A DNA stretch of 64,000 nucleotides from Malus domestica. Lineage: Eukaryota > Streptophyta > Magnoliopsida > Rosales > Rosaceae. The DNA lies in the NCBI RefSeq assembly GCF_042453785.1, contig NC_091664.1:7403001-7467000 (forward strand), in the 5' to 3' direction. The stretch's first letter is position 1; each line of letters starts with the position of its first letter. The notes below the pieces were generated by a model. The model saw only the letters and a program-made list of their open reading frames with translations, was not told the DNA's origin and ran no database searches. Below are positions 44,960 through 55,790 of this stretch, one piece after another. A program made the position numbers and the translations under genes.

Positions 44960-45105
44960 CTTGTAATATTGTTTCCGTTATGAATTATGAATGAAAGTAC
45001 TATGATTTCATTTTCAACATGTTTTTCCATCCTAAATTTTTTTTTTTGGACTTTTACACTACGACCCCTTGTGGTAAGATTCCTGGCTCCGCCACTGGAT
45101 TGATA

Positions 45106-45439
45106 AGATTTTTAACCAATTCCGTCACGTCATGTGTTACTACGGCGTGCCACGCAACATTATCTACAACATAGATTGGAAGGTCACAGACGACCCTTTC
45201 AGTGGGGAAATCCCAGAATCAACGATAAAACAAACCTCAAGTTGTATTATTCATGAACCTTGTGTAATCATTGCCTAAAGATCAAAAGATAAAACAATTA
45301 ATATTAACTCATCGCACATCCCTACCAAAATTTGGCTTGAGGATACACTAGTTAGGCATCAAAGAAATAAAAATACGATGGTGTAAGTGATGTAGGCATC
45401 AGATTTATAAAAATTGAAATAGAACTAATAACATGCATT
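45106..45439. other. Spacer left of the LINE insertion
   Basis: AT-rich. It joins the DNA right of the LINE (from 52687) once the LINE is removed: the pre-insertion site is read as ...TGCATTAATCAAGAGATTAAACC. No gene seen. Confidence 0.5.
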
Positions 45440-45584
45440 AATCAAGAGATTTTTTTTTATTATTTATTTTAAAGACAACATTTTGTATTTCATTCAGAAG
45501 CCAATAGGCTAACAATTACAATGGAGTCGAGGCTCTTCCAGGAGATCATACACAATGATTGGAGGGTGATCAAACAAAGTACAC

Positions 45585-47235
45585 TCACCATCCGAATGGA
45601 TGGCAAAGCGAGCTATGAGCAACAGAGTTGGCTTGGCGGTGGATATATGAAACAATAGCTCCAGTGATCAAAAGAAGCAGTGACTTTGCATCCTCGATGA
45701 TTGGCCCAACATGAGACAAATTCACTAAAGATACATTCAAGGCCAAAATGATCTGGTGAGAATCGCTCTCAAAGACAACATTATGAATTCCCCTTTCAAC
45801 CACCAGCTTAAGCCCAGTACGGATGGCCAACGCCTCCACTTGGACGTGTGAAAAGACATCAGCAAAATTCCTCATTGCAGCTCCCACAAAGCACCCATTA
45901 GAGTCCCTGATCACAATTACTGCACCACCAATCTCAGCGTTATGGTTCCACACACCATCCATGTTAACCTAGTGATATCCCGGAGGTGGACTTGACCATC
46001 GTGGAGAGATAATCAGGCGAATATGAGCCGGAGGTTTGGACGTGATTTTTAAAAATTCCTACCACCAATTAAAAGCACGGCACGCCACGATATTAGGCAT
46101 AGGATTCAAAATCTCCCCCCAGAATTTTGAGATCCTAGCTGACCAAATAGCCCAAATCTTTATCAGGATCCTATCGAAGTCGACCTGATTCAAAGTTTTG
46201 TGCCATTCGGAATGCCCAATCCACTACAAATTCGTCGGCTATAGGAGATTGGAAAGCACCCATATGAGAGGAAAACCAAACAGCTCGGGCAAACAGACTC
46301 TAGCAGAAGATGGCCCTCTAACCCACAAAAAATACAATGAGGGTCAACAATAATGTGTTTGCGAATAAGATTGGATGGCGTTGGAACGATATTAGACAGA
46401 ATTCTCCAGGCTATCATTTAACTTTAGGTGGAATGTTGGCCTTCCAAAGCATTTCCCAAAGACCATCGAGGGGACAACTTGGTGTCGAGGAGGAAACAAG
46501 CAGAAAGGGCGGCAAAATCCAGTTCCTAGCAACATGATAAGCACTTTGGACGGTGAATTGCCCTTTCTTGTCATAATGCCAGATGATTCTATCTTCCATT
46601 GGGCGCTTGCTCAGAGGAATAGATCGCACTAGGTCTACTTCTTCCTTCGAAAGAATCGAAGATAGGAGGTCCATATTCCATTGGAAATCAATCATGATAA
46701 AGTCGAGAACAACAGATATGGGCGTGTTCACAGGCCTTGGTGAAGAAGCCTCGAAGGCCCAATTTACCATCTTGATCCTAGCGTAATAATCTTTTGGCCC
46801 GCACAAATGCTACGCCATACAAACGAGGTATTCAGCCACACCTTCGCATCCAAAAAGGAGGAATGCGGGAAATACAGAGCTTTCAGTAGCCTAGCCACTA
46901 GAGATTGAGGTTCCACAAGTAATTTCCACCCTTGCTTTGCTAGCAACCCAAGATTAAAGGCGTAGAGGTTACAAAACCAAAGGCCACCCTCTGATTTTGG
47001 TCGACAAAGTTTGTCCCAAGCCAACCAATGAATCCAATTAGAATTACTTGTATCATTTCACCAAAACAACGCCATAATTTGATGCAAGTCATCGCATAAG
47101 TATTTTGGCAGTTGGTGACAGTACATCGAGTATAGTGGGATCGTTAGGGCAATCACCTTCACTAATAACTCTTTTCCGGCTGCACTCAGACATTTCCCTT
47201 TCCACCTTGGAGTTTTTTCCAAAGACGTTCCTTTA
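45585..47235 (-). pseudogene. LINE RT C-terminus, zf-RVT and RNase H
   Basis: Reading leftward. After the copia insertion the RT continues with ERLWKKLQG-type sequence (about 47215-47230), then the thumb (SAAGKELLVK), MAWDKLCRPKSEGGL and the IIWHYDKKGQFTVQSAY block. zf-RVT follows: MIAWRILSN with CIFCGLEGH, where the zinc-binding cysteines are partly present. RNase H: VIVIRDSNGCFVGA, VEALAIRTGLKL, FESDSHQII, and IHRQANSVAHSS with its active-site His. Several stops and frameshifts separate the pieces. Inactive. Confidence 0.85.
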
Positions 47236-47557
47236 TGTTGTAAATTGAGAGTTTCAATATTCATGCAACATCATAATTGTACAAGAGTTATAGTCAGAAT
47301 ATATATACAAGAAGAAAGGAACCGAAACATATGGCTCATTGATTTACACCTAGTCCTAGTCAGCTAGTTACAATCCCTTGAAATAAGGAAAAAAGATAAA
47401 GCCTACATGCTGAAAAAGTTGATGCCATGCTGCACAAGCTGATGCCATAATGCACAGTGCACAATATTACTTTTTCTGTTGAAAAGCTTGCATAAACAGT
47501 ACTACTTTTTCTTCCTGCTGAAAAGCTGCACATACAATACTACTTTTTCTTCCAATA
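47236..47557 (-). repeat. 3' LTR of the nested copia
   Basis: 322 bp. Shares with the 5' LTR TTCAATATTCATGCAACATC and CCCTTGAAATAAGGA; it differs by a few substitutions and lacks one ~20 bp repeat copy present in the 5' LTR (the CTGCACAGACAGTACTACTT units). Confidence 0.93.
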
Positions 47558-47564
47558 TTCCCCC

Positions 47565-48040
47565 TCAAGCTGGATCAAAATGATTGATTGATCCAAGCTT
47601 GAACAAAATGCATTGAAATGCAGTGAAAAACAGCCCTTTGGTAAAAATATATGCGAGCTGATCATGGCTTCGTGTGTAGTGGGTATCGATAACATTAGAC
47701 TGAACTTGTGCTCGAATATAATGACAATCAACCTCTATATGTTTTGTGCGTTCGTGAGAAACTGGATTTGATGCAATGTGCATCGCAACCTGATTATCAC
47801 AGTACATAGACATTGGCTGACTATAGGAGAAGCCTAAATCCAGGAGAAGACCCTTGAGCCAAATGAGTTCGCAGGCTGTAGAGGCCATGGCACGATACTC
47901 AGCCTTGGCGCTAGACCTTGCAACAACGCTTTGCTTCTTGCTTTTCCAGATAACCAAATTGCCTCCCACAAAGGTGCAGAAACCAATGGTGGATTTACGA
48001 TCAATGGAGTTGCCCACCCAATCAGCATCGGTGTATCCTG
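47565..48040 (-). pseudogene. Copia RNase H
   Basis: YTDADWVG lies in another frame (first catalytic Asp visible), then GNSIDRKSTIGFC, SVVARSSAKAEYRAM, MYCDNQVAMHIA and ERTKHIEVDCHYIR. After that come DQLAYIFTKGL and the 3' end. Long but frameshifted relative to RT. Confidence 0.85.
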
Positions 48041-48645
48041 AAAGCTGGCTTGCAATCCGTCATTTTAGCTTCTTGAAGAAGATCAAGAACATACTTGCGC
48101 TGATTTAAGAAGAAACCTTTACAAAAGTATGCCATTTCAATTCCCAAAAAATATTTGAGATTGCCAAGATGTTTGATGGCAAATTGGTTGTTGAGATATT
48201 GTTTGAGGAAGGTGATTTTTGAAACGTTATCTCCAGTCACAATAAGATCATCCATATATATGAGCACCACCAATTTTCCCACTGAGTTAGTTCGAACAAA
48301 CATTGAGGAATCAGCATGACTCCTATGAAACCCAACTTGTTTAAGAACAAAACTAAGCTTAGTGTACCAAGCTCGAGGAGACTGCTTTAGACCATAGATT
48401 GCTTTATGGAGTTTGCACACTAAATCTGTGTCATTGGATTGAGAATAACCTGGAGGAAGTTTCATATAAACCTCTTCTTCAAGGTCACCATGCAAGAAGG
48501 CATTCTTGAGGTCCATTTGAAAAAGAGGCCATGCATGATTAATTGCAACTGATAACAACACCCTAACTGTGTTCATTTTTGCAACCGGAGTAAATGTCTC
48601 CTTATAATCCATACCATAAGTTTGAGTGAACCCACGGGCAACCAA
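48022..48645 (-). pseudogene. Copia reverse transcriptase, C-terminal deletion
   Basis: 207 codons, open: GFTQTYGMDYKETFTPVAK, LKNAFLHGDLEEEVYMK, GLKQSPRAWY, then the catalytic IYMDDLIVTG and HLGNLKYFLGIE. Ends in RIHRC after MTDCKP, where a deletion removed the link to RNase H (see finding). The frame of the following RNase H differs. Confidence 0.88.
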
Positions 48646-48771
48646 ACGTGCTTTGTGTCTCTCAATGGTGCCATCTGAGTTAAACTTGGTCTTATAGACT
48701 CAACGACTTCCCACTGCTTTCATATCCTTGGGAAGTTTGACAACCATCCACGTGTGGCTCTCGTGGAGAGC

Positions 48772-50039
48772 TTAAAGCTCATCGGCCATGGCTTTTATCC
48801 ACTCAGCATAAAGATTAGCCTCTTGAAAGGTTTGTGGCTCACAGACCCCAATGATAGTACTTAGAAACGCAGCATAGGTAGGTGAGAATTTGTTATAATT
48901 AGTGGCATTAGTCAAGGGATACCTGGCTGTATAGGTTACATAATCAAGTAACCTGGATGGCGGTTGCCTTTCTCGAGCAGGATTGCGACGGACAACATTG
49001 GGTTGATCTGGGGAATGAACTATTGAAGGAGCCTCAGGATTTGAACTGGTGGTACTAGTATGAGTGACTTGAACTTCAAGTGTTTCCTGTGCATTGGTGA
49101 CATCGTGTTCAGTTTGCATTTGTTAGGATATTGACAATGCAGGATCACTAGGAGAAAATGTTGGCGCATCACAACCAGAATATGACATAGGGAAGAGTTC
49201 ACTTAGATGTTCCCCCTGCCGAGAACAATCCATAGGTCGTGAAAAATAAGGAGTGCCTTCATCAAACTTAACATCCCTTGAAACCACCATTTTTTGAGTT
49301 GTGGGGTTGTAGCATCGATACCCCTTTTGCGTGGATGAGTAGCCTAGGAAGACACATTTTGCAACTCTAGGATCCAATTTGTCACGATTTGGGGCTTGAA
49401 TATGAACAAAACATGTACACCCAAAAACCCTCAAAATGCGTCAAATTGAGTTTTCTTCCCTTCAAGACTTTGTAGGGTGATTTGAAGTATAAAGCTTTAC
49501 TACGTAATCTATTAATGAGATAGGTGGCTGTGAGCACTCCTTGGGACCAAAACTTCTTTGGGACATTCATATTGAACATAAGTGCTCTAGTTTTCTCAAG
49601 AAGATCCCTATTCTTTCTCTTAGCTACCCCCATTTTGTTGGGGTGTTCCAACACAACTTGTTTGATGTAGAATGCCATGCATGCTCAAGTACTATGACAT
49701 GTTATAGGACATATATTCGGTGCCATTGTCTGATCTTAAAACATGAATGTGTGAAGAAAATTGAGTGGTGACAAGTTTATGAAAATCTTTAAAAACATTC
49801 ACAACTTCACTTTTAAGTTTCAAAAGATACAACCAAGTGATCCTTGTGAAATCATCCACAAAGGTTACAAAATATTTGTATCCATAAAAGGATTCCAAAA
49901 TGGGTCCCCAAATATCGGAATGCACAATTTCAAAAGGATTACTAGCTCTTGACATAGAGGAAGTAAATGGTAATCTAGCAAACTTAGACAAGTGACAAAC
50001 ATCACAAGGATTTATAATTTTATAGAAGCTTGGAAACAA
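48772..50039 (-). pseudogene. Copia integrase
   Basis: Several consecutive frames. CDVCHLSKFARLPF; HSDIWGP (catalytic Asp), YKYFVTFVDDFTR, RSDNGTEY (second Asp), then EHPNKMGVAKRKNRDLLE: the expected catalytic Glu position (GVAERKNR) is Lys. The C-terminal part continues through [18 protein letters not shown] and FDEGTPYF. Broken by stops and frameshifts. Confidence 0.85.
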
Positions 50040-50068
50040 AGTGGATAAAACTCTTTCAGAGGGATGCG

Positions 50069-50980
50069 TTAGTCGTTGGTGCCAAAGTTTTTATTCTTGC
50101 ACGAAACTTGAATTAACTTGAAAGACTTTGGGAACTTGGGTAGATAATAGAGACCATTTAAGAGGAAACCCTCACCAATTGTCTTCTTTGTGGCTAGGTC
50201 TTGAAAAATAACATTGTGAGGAGAGAAGTTAGCAAGACACTTTAGTGAATTTGTGATTTTTCCAACAGATAAAAGTTGGAAAGGAAAAGAGGGGACATAA
50301 AGAGCATCAGACTTTATGTTGTTAGAGATCAAATTCACTTTTCCCTTCCCTAGAACTGAGGCACCCTTGCCATTGGCAACTGATACATGAGAAAGAATTG
50401 GCAGTTTTTGAAAATCATGCAAGGTTGTAAATTTATTTGTCATATGATCAGTGGCACCTGAATATATAATCCAATAATCATACACACTACCAACTTTGAG
50501 AGCAGTTGAAAAGGAGTTCAAGATACTTGAGATGTCTCTTGAAGGTATACGTTCATTTTCAGCCAAAAAGCCTGCAAATTTTCCAAGTAGTGTTGTCTCA
50601 TTGTTGTCACAATGGTGGATTGTCCCTTCATAATCACTACTTCCTTGTTTCTTATGAAGAAAAGCTGCAAATTCATTAATTAATGCAATTGGGTTGGAAG
50701 TGAAACTTGAAACCCCTTCTGTAGACGAGGAGACTGCATGATTTGCATGGTTGGCTTTGAAAGGAGAATGATTGGATTTGAAAGGAGAATTGTGAGAGAA
50801 TTTTGAAGGGCCCTTCTGATTCTTTGACAGCTTTGGTTTTAATTCCAAATGTAAAATCCAACACCAATCCCTTGATTGTCCACTCGCATTGCAATAACTG
50901 CACTTTAAGTCTCTTTTCCCCTTGTAGCTTTTTTCCTCAACACCCTTATGATTAGAAGCATAGGCCCTGACTTCTGGCAT
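50069..50980 (-). pseudogene. Copia zinc knuckle, protease and gag-pre-integrase
   Basis: Zinc knuckle reads C-x2-C-x4-Q-x4-C (CSYCNASGQSRDWC): the conserved His is Gln. The protease active site is IIYSGATDHMT: the catalytic Asp has become Tyr. Later come LLSVGKITNSL and LATKKTIGEG, the gag-pre-integrase region. Both changes should abolish the activities, as far as family knowledge goes. Confidence 0.85.
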
Positions 50981-51681
50981 TTTTTGGATTGGCTTCTATG
51001 TTCATTACCTTTTTATGTACCTCATCTCGCTGAATAATAGCACAAACACTAGAGAATGAAGGCAGATCATGGTTTATCAAAATATGGCTTCGAAGGTCTT
51101 CGAACTCAGAACTGAGACTTGCTAAAAGCTGGAAGATTTTGTCTTCCTCAGCCCTTTTAATTAGCACCGCAGCATCAATGATGTGAGGACGATAGACATT
51201 TAATTCATTCCACATGGTTGTTAGCTTCCCAAGATGTTGCACGAATGATTGTCCTTCTTGCTGCAAGCCAGAAATATCTCTATTTAGTTGGAAAACACGA
51301 GCTGAGTTGTTTTGGTTTCCATACATTTCTTTGAGATTCTTCCAAAGATGCATGGATGACTCAACATAATTGAAAATCTCGGCAATTTTTTGCTCCATTA
51401 AGTTGAGCAACCACTACATGACCAGCTGGTCCTTGCACAACCAAGCATCGTAACTTGAAAAAGAGATTTTAGGCATTTTAATGGCTCCATTGACATAGCC
51501 AAGTTTAGACCTTCCCCCTAGAGCTAATGTAACAGCCCTTTTCCCAAGGAAGATAATTAAACTTGTTTAAAAGCACTGAACTAAGACGTTGGTTTGGTTT
51601 AACCTCAACATCAGAAAAAAATGAAGGTGGAGAAACATGGGAACTCTCTCCTTCAAGACTTACAGAACTTTCTTCAGCCAT
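50952..51681 (-). pseudogene. Copia gag
   Basis: Starts at ATG (51681-51679). The N-terminal part is separated by a stop near 51413 from the long gag piece (151 residues). It carries UBN2-type gag text: LWKNLKEMYGNQNNSARVFQ, LHWMR-free, DLPSFSSVCAIIQRDE. It overlaps the next frame (50069-50980), implying a frameshift. Confidence 0.85.
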
Positions 51682-51763
51682 GGTTGTGGGTTGAAGAACA
51701 GCTCAGAGAACTATCAGAAAAATATACAGAGACAGGCCTGTTAGGGTCACTGCTCTGATACCA

Positions 51764-52103
51764 TTTTGTAAATTGAGAGTTTCAATATTCATGCAACATC
51801 ATAATTGTACAAGAGTCATAGTCAGAATATATATACAAGAAGAAAGGAACCGAAACCTATGGCTCTTTGATTTACGCCTAGTCCTAGTCATCTAGTTACA
51901 ATCCCTTGAAATAAGGACAAAAGATAAAGCCTACATGCTGCACAAGCTGATGCCATGATGCACAGTGCACAGTACTACTTTTTCTGCTGAAAAGCCTGCA
52001 CAGACAATACTACTTTTTCTTCCTGCTGAAAAGCTGCACAGACAGTACTACTTTTTATTCCTGCTAAAAAGCTGCACAGACAGTACTACTTTTTCTTCCA
52101 ATA
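51764..52103 (-). repeat. 5' LTR of the nested copia
   Basis: 340 bp. Differs from the 3' LTR by several substitutions plus one extra repeat unit, so the insertion is not new. PBS abuts its inner edge directly. Confidence 0.93.
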
Positions 52104-52133
52104 CTTTATATGATTAAAGCAAGCCCCTCGGTT

Positions 52134-52674
52134 TCAACCCATAAAGGTAGGCAACTCAAGGTACTTTTCATGTCTGTCCACCCATTCCATCCTAATCAAG
52201 TCAACCAGTGAAATCTGATCTCCCCTTCTAATGTTTCTTCTAAAACTCACTGCACTTTTCAACAAATTCACTTGTTGACACGATCCGCCTTCATAAGAGT
52301 TAAGAATTGATTTCACCCACAGCCAATCTTCCCGACGAGTTCGCACAAACACAAAGCAATCATCTGCCAAGAGAAGGTGATGGATCGACAGGGCATTCTG
52401 GAAGATGGAAATTCCTTGGATAACACCTGAGAGGCCCTCGACACACAATAAGAAGATATAGGGTGAAATAGGGTCACCTTGTCTCAGACCACGGGATAGC
52501 AGCATGTAACCTTTTAGAGAACCATTGACAATAAACGAGTATGACATTGAGGAGACACACATCATGACCAAATTCACCCACTTCATATTAAATCCCAGCT
52601 CCAGCATAACACGTTCTAGGTAGTTCCACTCGATTTTGTCGTAAGCTTTACACATATCTAGTGTCAGAGCGAAG
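52134..52674 (-). pseudogene. LINE reverse transcriptase, central part
   Basis: Codes KAYDKIEWNYLERVM, then GLRQGDPISPYIFLLC and the catalytic LLADDCFVF (F/YADD box), then LELPTFMG where it stops. The missing endonuclease and the start of RT are explained by 5' truncation at 52674. The continuation lies beyond the copia insertion at 47235 and below. Confidence 0.88.
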
Positions 52675-52686
52675 AATCAAGAGATT

Positions 52687-53545
52687 AAACCTTAACGAGC
52701 AAATTTAAACCTGGCAAGTTGGTCATATGTAAAGTGTAATCATACATCCATATTAAAACAAAAATAAATATGTCTTTATGAAACCATGAGAATGAATCCA
52801 ACGTCATCGTCAATCTCCCACTCAGTCGGTTTCAATCTCTCTAGGGCAGTGAAAGAAGGGTCAGTATTTGTCGTAAATGTCTTAGACTTTCTTGGCAAAG
52901 ATGGAGCCACTCGAGAGATATACAACACACTTGTAGCTCAAGAATGAAGATGAACTAGTAGATCCCGCCAACGACGAAAGACCTACTGAAGAAGAGAGCG
53001 AGATAGTCTATTGGACTCGGGAAGGAAAAGAAGGAAAAGTGAAGAGTTAGTGTGTCATAGCAGTTGGGCGGAGGTGTCACATGAGTGGGAGATGAAGATG
53101 ATGATGTCTTTTTTCTTTCAATAGGGATTTTTGTTTTTAAACTTTCAAGTAATAAAATAAAATATTGATTTTTGATGGTTAATCCACATGACGCAATATG
53201 GTTGGATTGATGGGCTCCATCCTTGTGCCACATAAGCAAACTAAAATTTCCATGTTCATCGAGCTTTTATAAGAAAATAATTGAATCCATGAGTTTAATG
53301 GTGATTTAGAAGGGAAATCGTTTTTAACAAGAGTGAATGGAATGAAACTTTTGTTACCAATAATTTCATTGTTCGCTTTGTTGTGTTCTACTTATCTGAG
53401 GTTCATTAAGCAACAAATACATAGCAATGTAAGTGTGAGAGAGTCCCTTTAGGATAGTAAATTCGTATAGACAAGGAGAATCCTAGCAGATATCTAGCAA
53501 TATATATTCTTTCCTTATAATGTTGTGATTACTTGTGGTACAAGC
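52687..53545. other. Spacer right of the LINE insertion
   Basis: Non-coding. A T/C-rich segment near 53090-53220 and generic AT-rich DNA. No domain in the short frames. It joins the 45106-45439 spacer when the LINE is excised in the mind's eye. Confidence 0.4.
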
Positions 53546-53931
53546 TGTTTGTACCATACTTAGGTCCTTCATATTTAAATCTCGTATAAATACTCGGAGA
53601 ACTCAAATGTAATTATGTAATAAATGAAGGGGCAAATATGTAATAAGTGAGGAGCCCTTATCCTATAAAAGGATTCCTCACCCTCCTCATTTGGGGAGGC
53701 CAAGTTTTGGGCCAAGATTGAGGGCAAGGCTTAGGCCACAGAAAATAGGCTAGAGAGCACATTGCCTCTAGCCTTCTTGTATATTCCACATTCAGAGTGA
53801 AACTCATATCAACATCAGTGTGGACGTAGCCTAAACATTGGAGTAAACCACGATACATCTTGTGTACTTTCTTGCAAATTCACGGTCGGATTTACGTTGT
53901 TCCAATACCCCTCTGGTTTTGTGCATCAACA
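53546..53931 (+). repeat. 5' LTR of the capture element
   Basis: Contains CCTATAAAAGG (about 53653) as TATA box, CAGTGTGGACGTAGC and TTACGTTGTTCCAA near its end. Matches 56888-57252 with scattered substitutions, so the insertion is not recent. Confidence 0.88.
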
Positions 53932-54128
53932 TTTGGCGCTGTCTGTGGGAAACGACCCAAAAAATCATGTCGGTTCTCTTCATTTTTTCATCTCACCACC
54001 ATGAATCTGCAAAAAACCCAAGAACTCAAAGCTTTCCCAGAAAACCCACAAAGCTACATCCTCTCTCACTCAGTTTCTAGTTCGACTCGAACAAGTGGAT
54101 CGATAGCATAATAGGCGGTGAGGATTCA

Positions 54129-54810
54129 ATGGATAATTCCAAACTGCCTTCTGCTTGCGACATGTGGTAGGGGAGCAATTCTGATTTCAGTCTCTACGGC
54201 GTCGATCCGTTTCGACCCCACTGCCCGAGTTGACTCAGCAATCCCTGTTCTCCGCCGTCAGAGCTCAACTGAGTCATATTCTCTGAGACCCATAACCAAT
54301 TGCCAACGTGGACTTTACCGCTACCACAGTAACTACACCGGGTTTTGGTAAAGGAGTCCAAATCAACCGACCCTCAGTCACTCCAAAACGACACCGTCGG
54401 AGTGTCGTTAAGGTCGCCCGAGATCGAGTCAGAACCGCCGCTGCTAAAAGCCCTCATCGACAACGCCAGGCTTGCCGAGTCCGACCCCAACGGTGCTGTC
54501 AAGTCTCTGGTTTGACTCAGGGAATCGGTCTCAGACCATGGAGATCCAACTGAAAGAGTCGCCTTTTACTTCATAGAAGCGCTGCAAAATAGAGTATCAT
54601 TTCTGCAATTAGAGAAGAGCTTTACGACTGCGTATAACACTCCTTGCGAGGACTTCACGTTGTCGTACAAGGCCCTAAACGATGCATGCTCGTATTCTAA
54701 GTTCGCCCATTTAAACGGTGAACCAAGTGATACTCGAAGCGACAGAGAGAGCTACCAAGATCCACATAGTCGACTTTGGAATCGTCCAAGTCGACTTTGG
54801 AATCGTCCAA
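54129..54810 (+). pseudogene. Captured GRAS transcription factor fragment (SCL4/7-like)
   Basis: In the LTR element, plus strand, in several registers: LLKALIDNARLAESDP, AVKSLV, LRESVSDHGDPTERVAFYF, EALQNRVSF, SFTTAYNTPCEDFTLSYKAL, CSYSKFAH, NQVILEATERATKIHIVDFG. This order matches leucine repeat I into the VHIID motif (HIVDF) of SCL4/SCL7-type GRAS proteins. Two stops, a short deletion after KFAHL, and loss of the region after VHIID. A 21 bp direct duplication (GTCGACTTTGGAATCGTCCA) follows at the fragment end. Non-functional. Confidence 0.75.
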
Positions 54811-54888
54811 GCTGCATTTGACTATATCAAAACTGCTCTTTCCAAATTTGAAGATGGACCTTTCTTTCTTCGCAAGTTCAGTTTGGTC
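54811..54888 (+). pseudogene. Captured glutathione S-transferase (lambda-like) fragment
   Basis: AAFDYIKTALSKFEDGPF then FLRKFSLV, resembling the GST-lambda helix around xFDYIExALxKFDDGPFFLGxxSLVDIAY. Only 26 codons, so the identity rests on a short match to remembered family sequence. It is fused in frame to the GRAS fragment and ends where the peroxiredoxin-like fragment starts on the other strand. Confidence 0.5.
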
Positions 54889-55043
54889 CGAGCTTTCTGG
54901 AGGGAAACATTAGGTGCGGCGGAGACTAAGTCGGTCCCGACTGCAGCTGCCGCGTAGGCTCTTGATTGAGCTTCGATTTGGAAGCCTCTGACTACTGATT
55001 TCATTGTAGAGAAGCTCATTCGCTTCAGAAGTGTGGATGTCAT
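54885..55043 (-). pseudogene. Captured peroxiredoxin IIF-like fragment (first exon)
   Basis: Minus strand, 53 codons: MTSTLLKRMSFSTMKSVVRG, then a basic, serine-rich presequence, ending GTDLVSAAPNVSLQKAR. This matches the mitochondrial targeting region and the N-terminus of plant type II peroxiredoxin F (SAAPNVSLQKAR). It is opposite to the other two fragments. The frame continues upstream without a stop for 31 more codons that I do not recognise. The catalytic Cys part is absent. Confidence 0.6.
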
Positions 55044-55493
55044 TGCTGAGTGCTGAGCAGCTAAGTCGACTACATGGGTGGGTATAGGACTGATCAAGTT
55101 GAGGATGACCGAGGCATCCAGAGAGGTTGCTAACACGCTTGCCAGGTTCTTGTTTTACGGTCTCCACGACCAGATCCCCAACCGTCTGGTCCAACAGTGC
55201 CATCTGCAATCTGCAAAGTAAAGCAAAGTAAAACAAAGAGCTTTACTTTACTTTTGTCTGCCATTTGCAAAGTAAAGCAAAGTAAAGAAAAGAGCTTTAC
55301 TTTACTTTTCTCATATTTTTAACTCAGTCATCCATACGCACTCATGGAAAACAACCACAAAGATAAGACTCTTATCTTTACAGCCTATACCCACTGTCAT
55401 TGATGAATATTTATTAAGTTGTCTTCTGCAAACTGGAGCAACTATTGTATAGTTATACTGATGTGTAAAGAAGGCAGCATGCCAAAAAAAAAA

Positions 55494-55790
55494 AAAGTAC
55501 GTCCAGTACTCCAAAATTATTCGGCAGCCTGCCGCTATTATCACCACTAGGTGATCAAAAGTATGTCCAATACTTCAAAATTATTCGGCAGTCTGCCGCT
55601 ATTATCACTAACCAGGTGATTAAAAGTACATCTAGTACTCCAAAATTATTCGGCAGCCTACCACTATTATCACCAACCAGGTGATCAAAAGTACATCTAG
55701 TACTCCAAAATTATTCGGCAGCCTGCCGCTATTATCACAAACTAGGTGATCAAAAGTACGTCCAGTACTCCAAAATTATACATGAGCATC
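55494..55790 (+). repeat. Tandem array A in the capture element, ~63 bp unit
   Basis: About five units of GTACGTCCAGTACTCCAAAA, TTATTCGGCAGCCTGCCGCT, ATTATCACCAACTAGGTGAT with small differences; each unit holds an inverted GGCAGCCTGCC. Confidence 0.9.

Larger units (their letters stand above)
41459..45105 (+). mobile_element. hAT transposon with 8 bp target duplication
   Basis: Element 41467-45097 (3631 bp) flanked by perfect GATTGATA direct repeats (41459-41466 and 45098-45105). Terminal inverted repeats start CAGTGGCGGATCC on the left and, reverse complemented, CAGTGGCGGAGCC on the right. Subterminal GGGGTC/ACGACCCC occur at both ends. A 5' UTR exon (to about 42026, donor AAG|GTAAGT-like), an intron holding a 212 bp higher-order repeat, and the transposase follow. 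The ends are intact but the gene is broken, so the copy could be moved only by an enzyme from elsewhere. Confidence 0.92.
47236..52103 (-). mobile_element. Copia element nested in the LINE, 4.87 kb, with LTRs
   Basis: Minus strand. 5' LTR 51764-52103, 3' LTR 47236-47557. The target duplication CTTTA is at 47231-47235 and 52104-52108. PBS TGGTATCAGAGC (minus of 51752-51763), initiator tRNA-Met. Polypurine tract: minus CTTGAGGGGGAA just before the 3' LTR. The outer LTR ends read TATTGG...CAACA, so the 5' end is TA rather than TG. Coding region: gag 51681 leftward to RNase H 47565, in correct copia order (gag, protease, integrase, RT, RNase H). Confidence 0.93.
45440..52686 (-). mobile_element. 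L1-type LINE, 5'-truncated, with 12 bp target duplication
   Basis: Flanked by AATCAAGAGATT at 45440-45451 and 52675-52686. It lies on the minus strand with a T-run (45451-45459) as the reverse of the poly(A) tail next to the left duplicate. The right end stops inside reverse transcriptase, so the copy is 5' truncated. It was later split by a copia element (47236-52103); removing that copia leaves about 2.35 kb of LINE. The target duplication is typical of target-primed reverse transcription. Confidence 0.92.
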
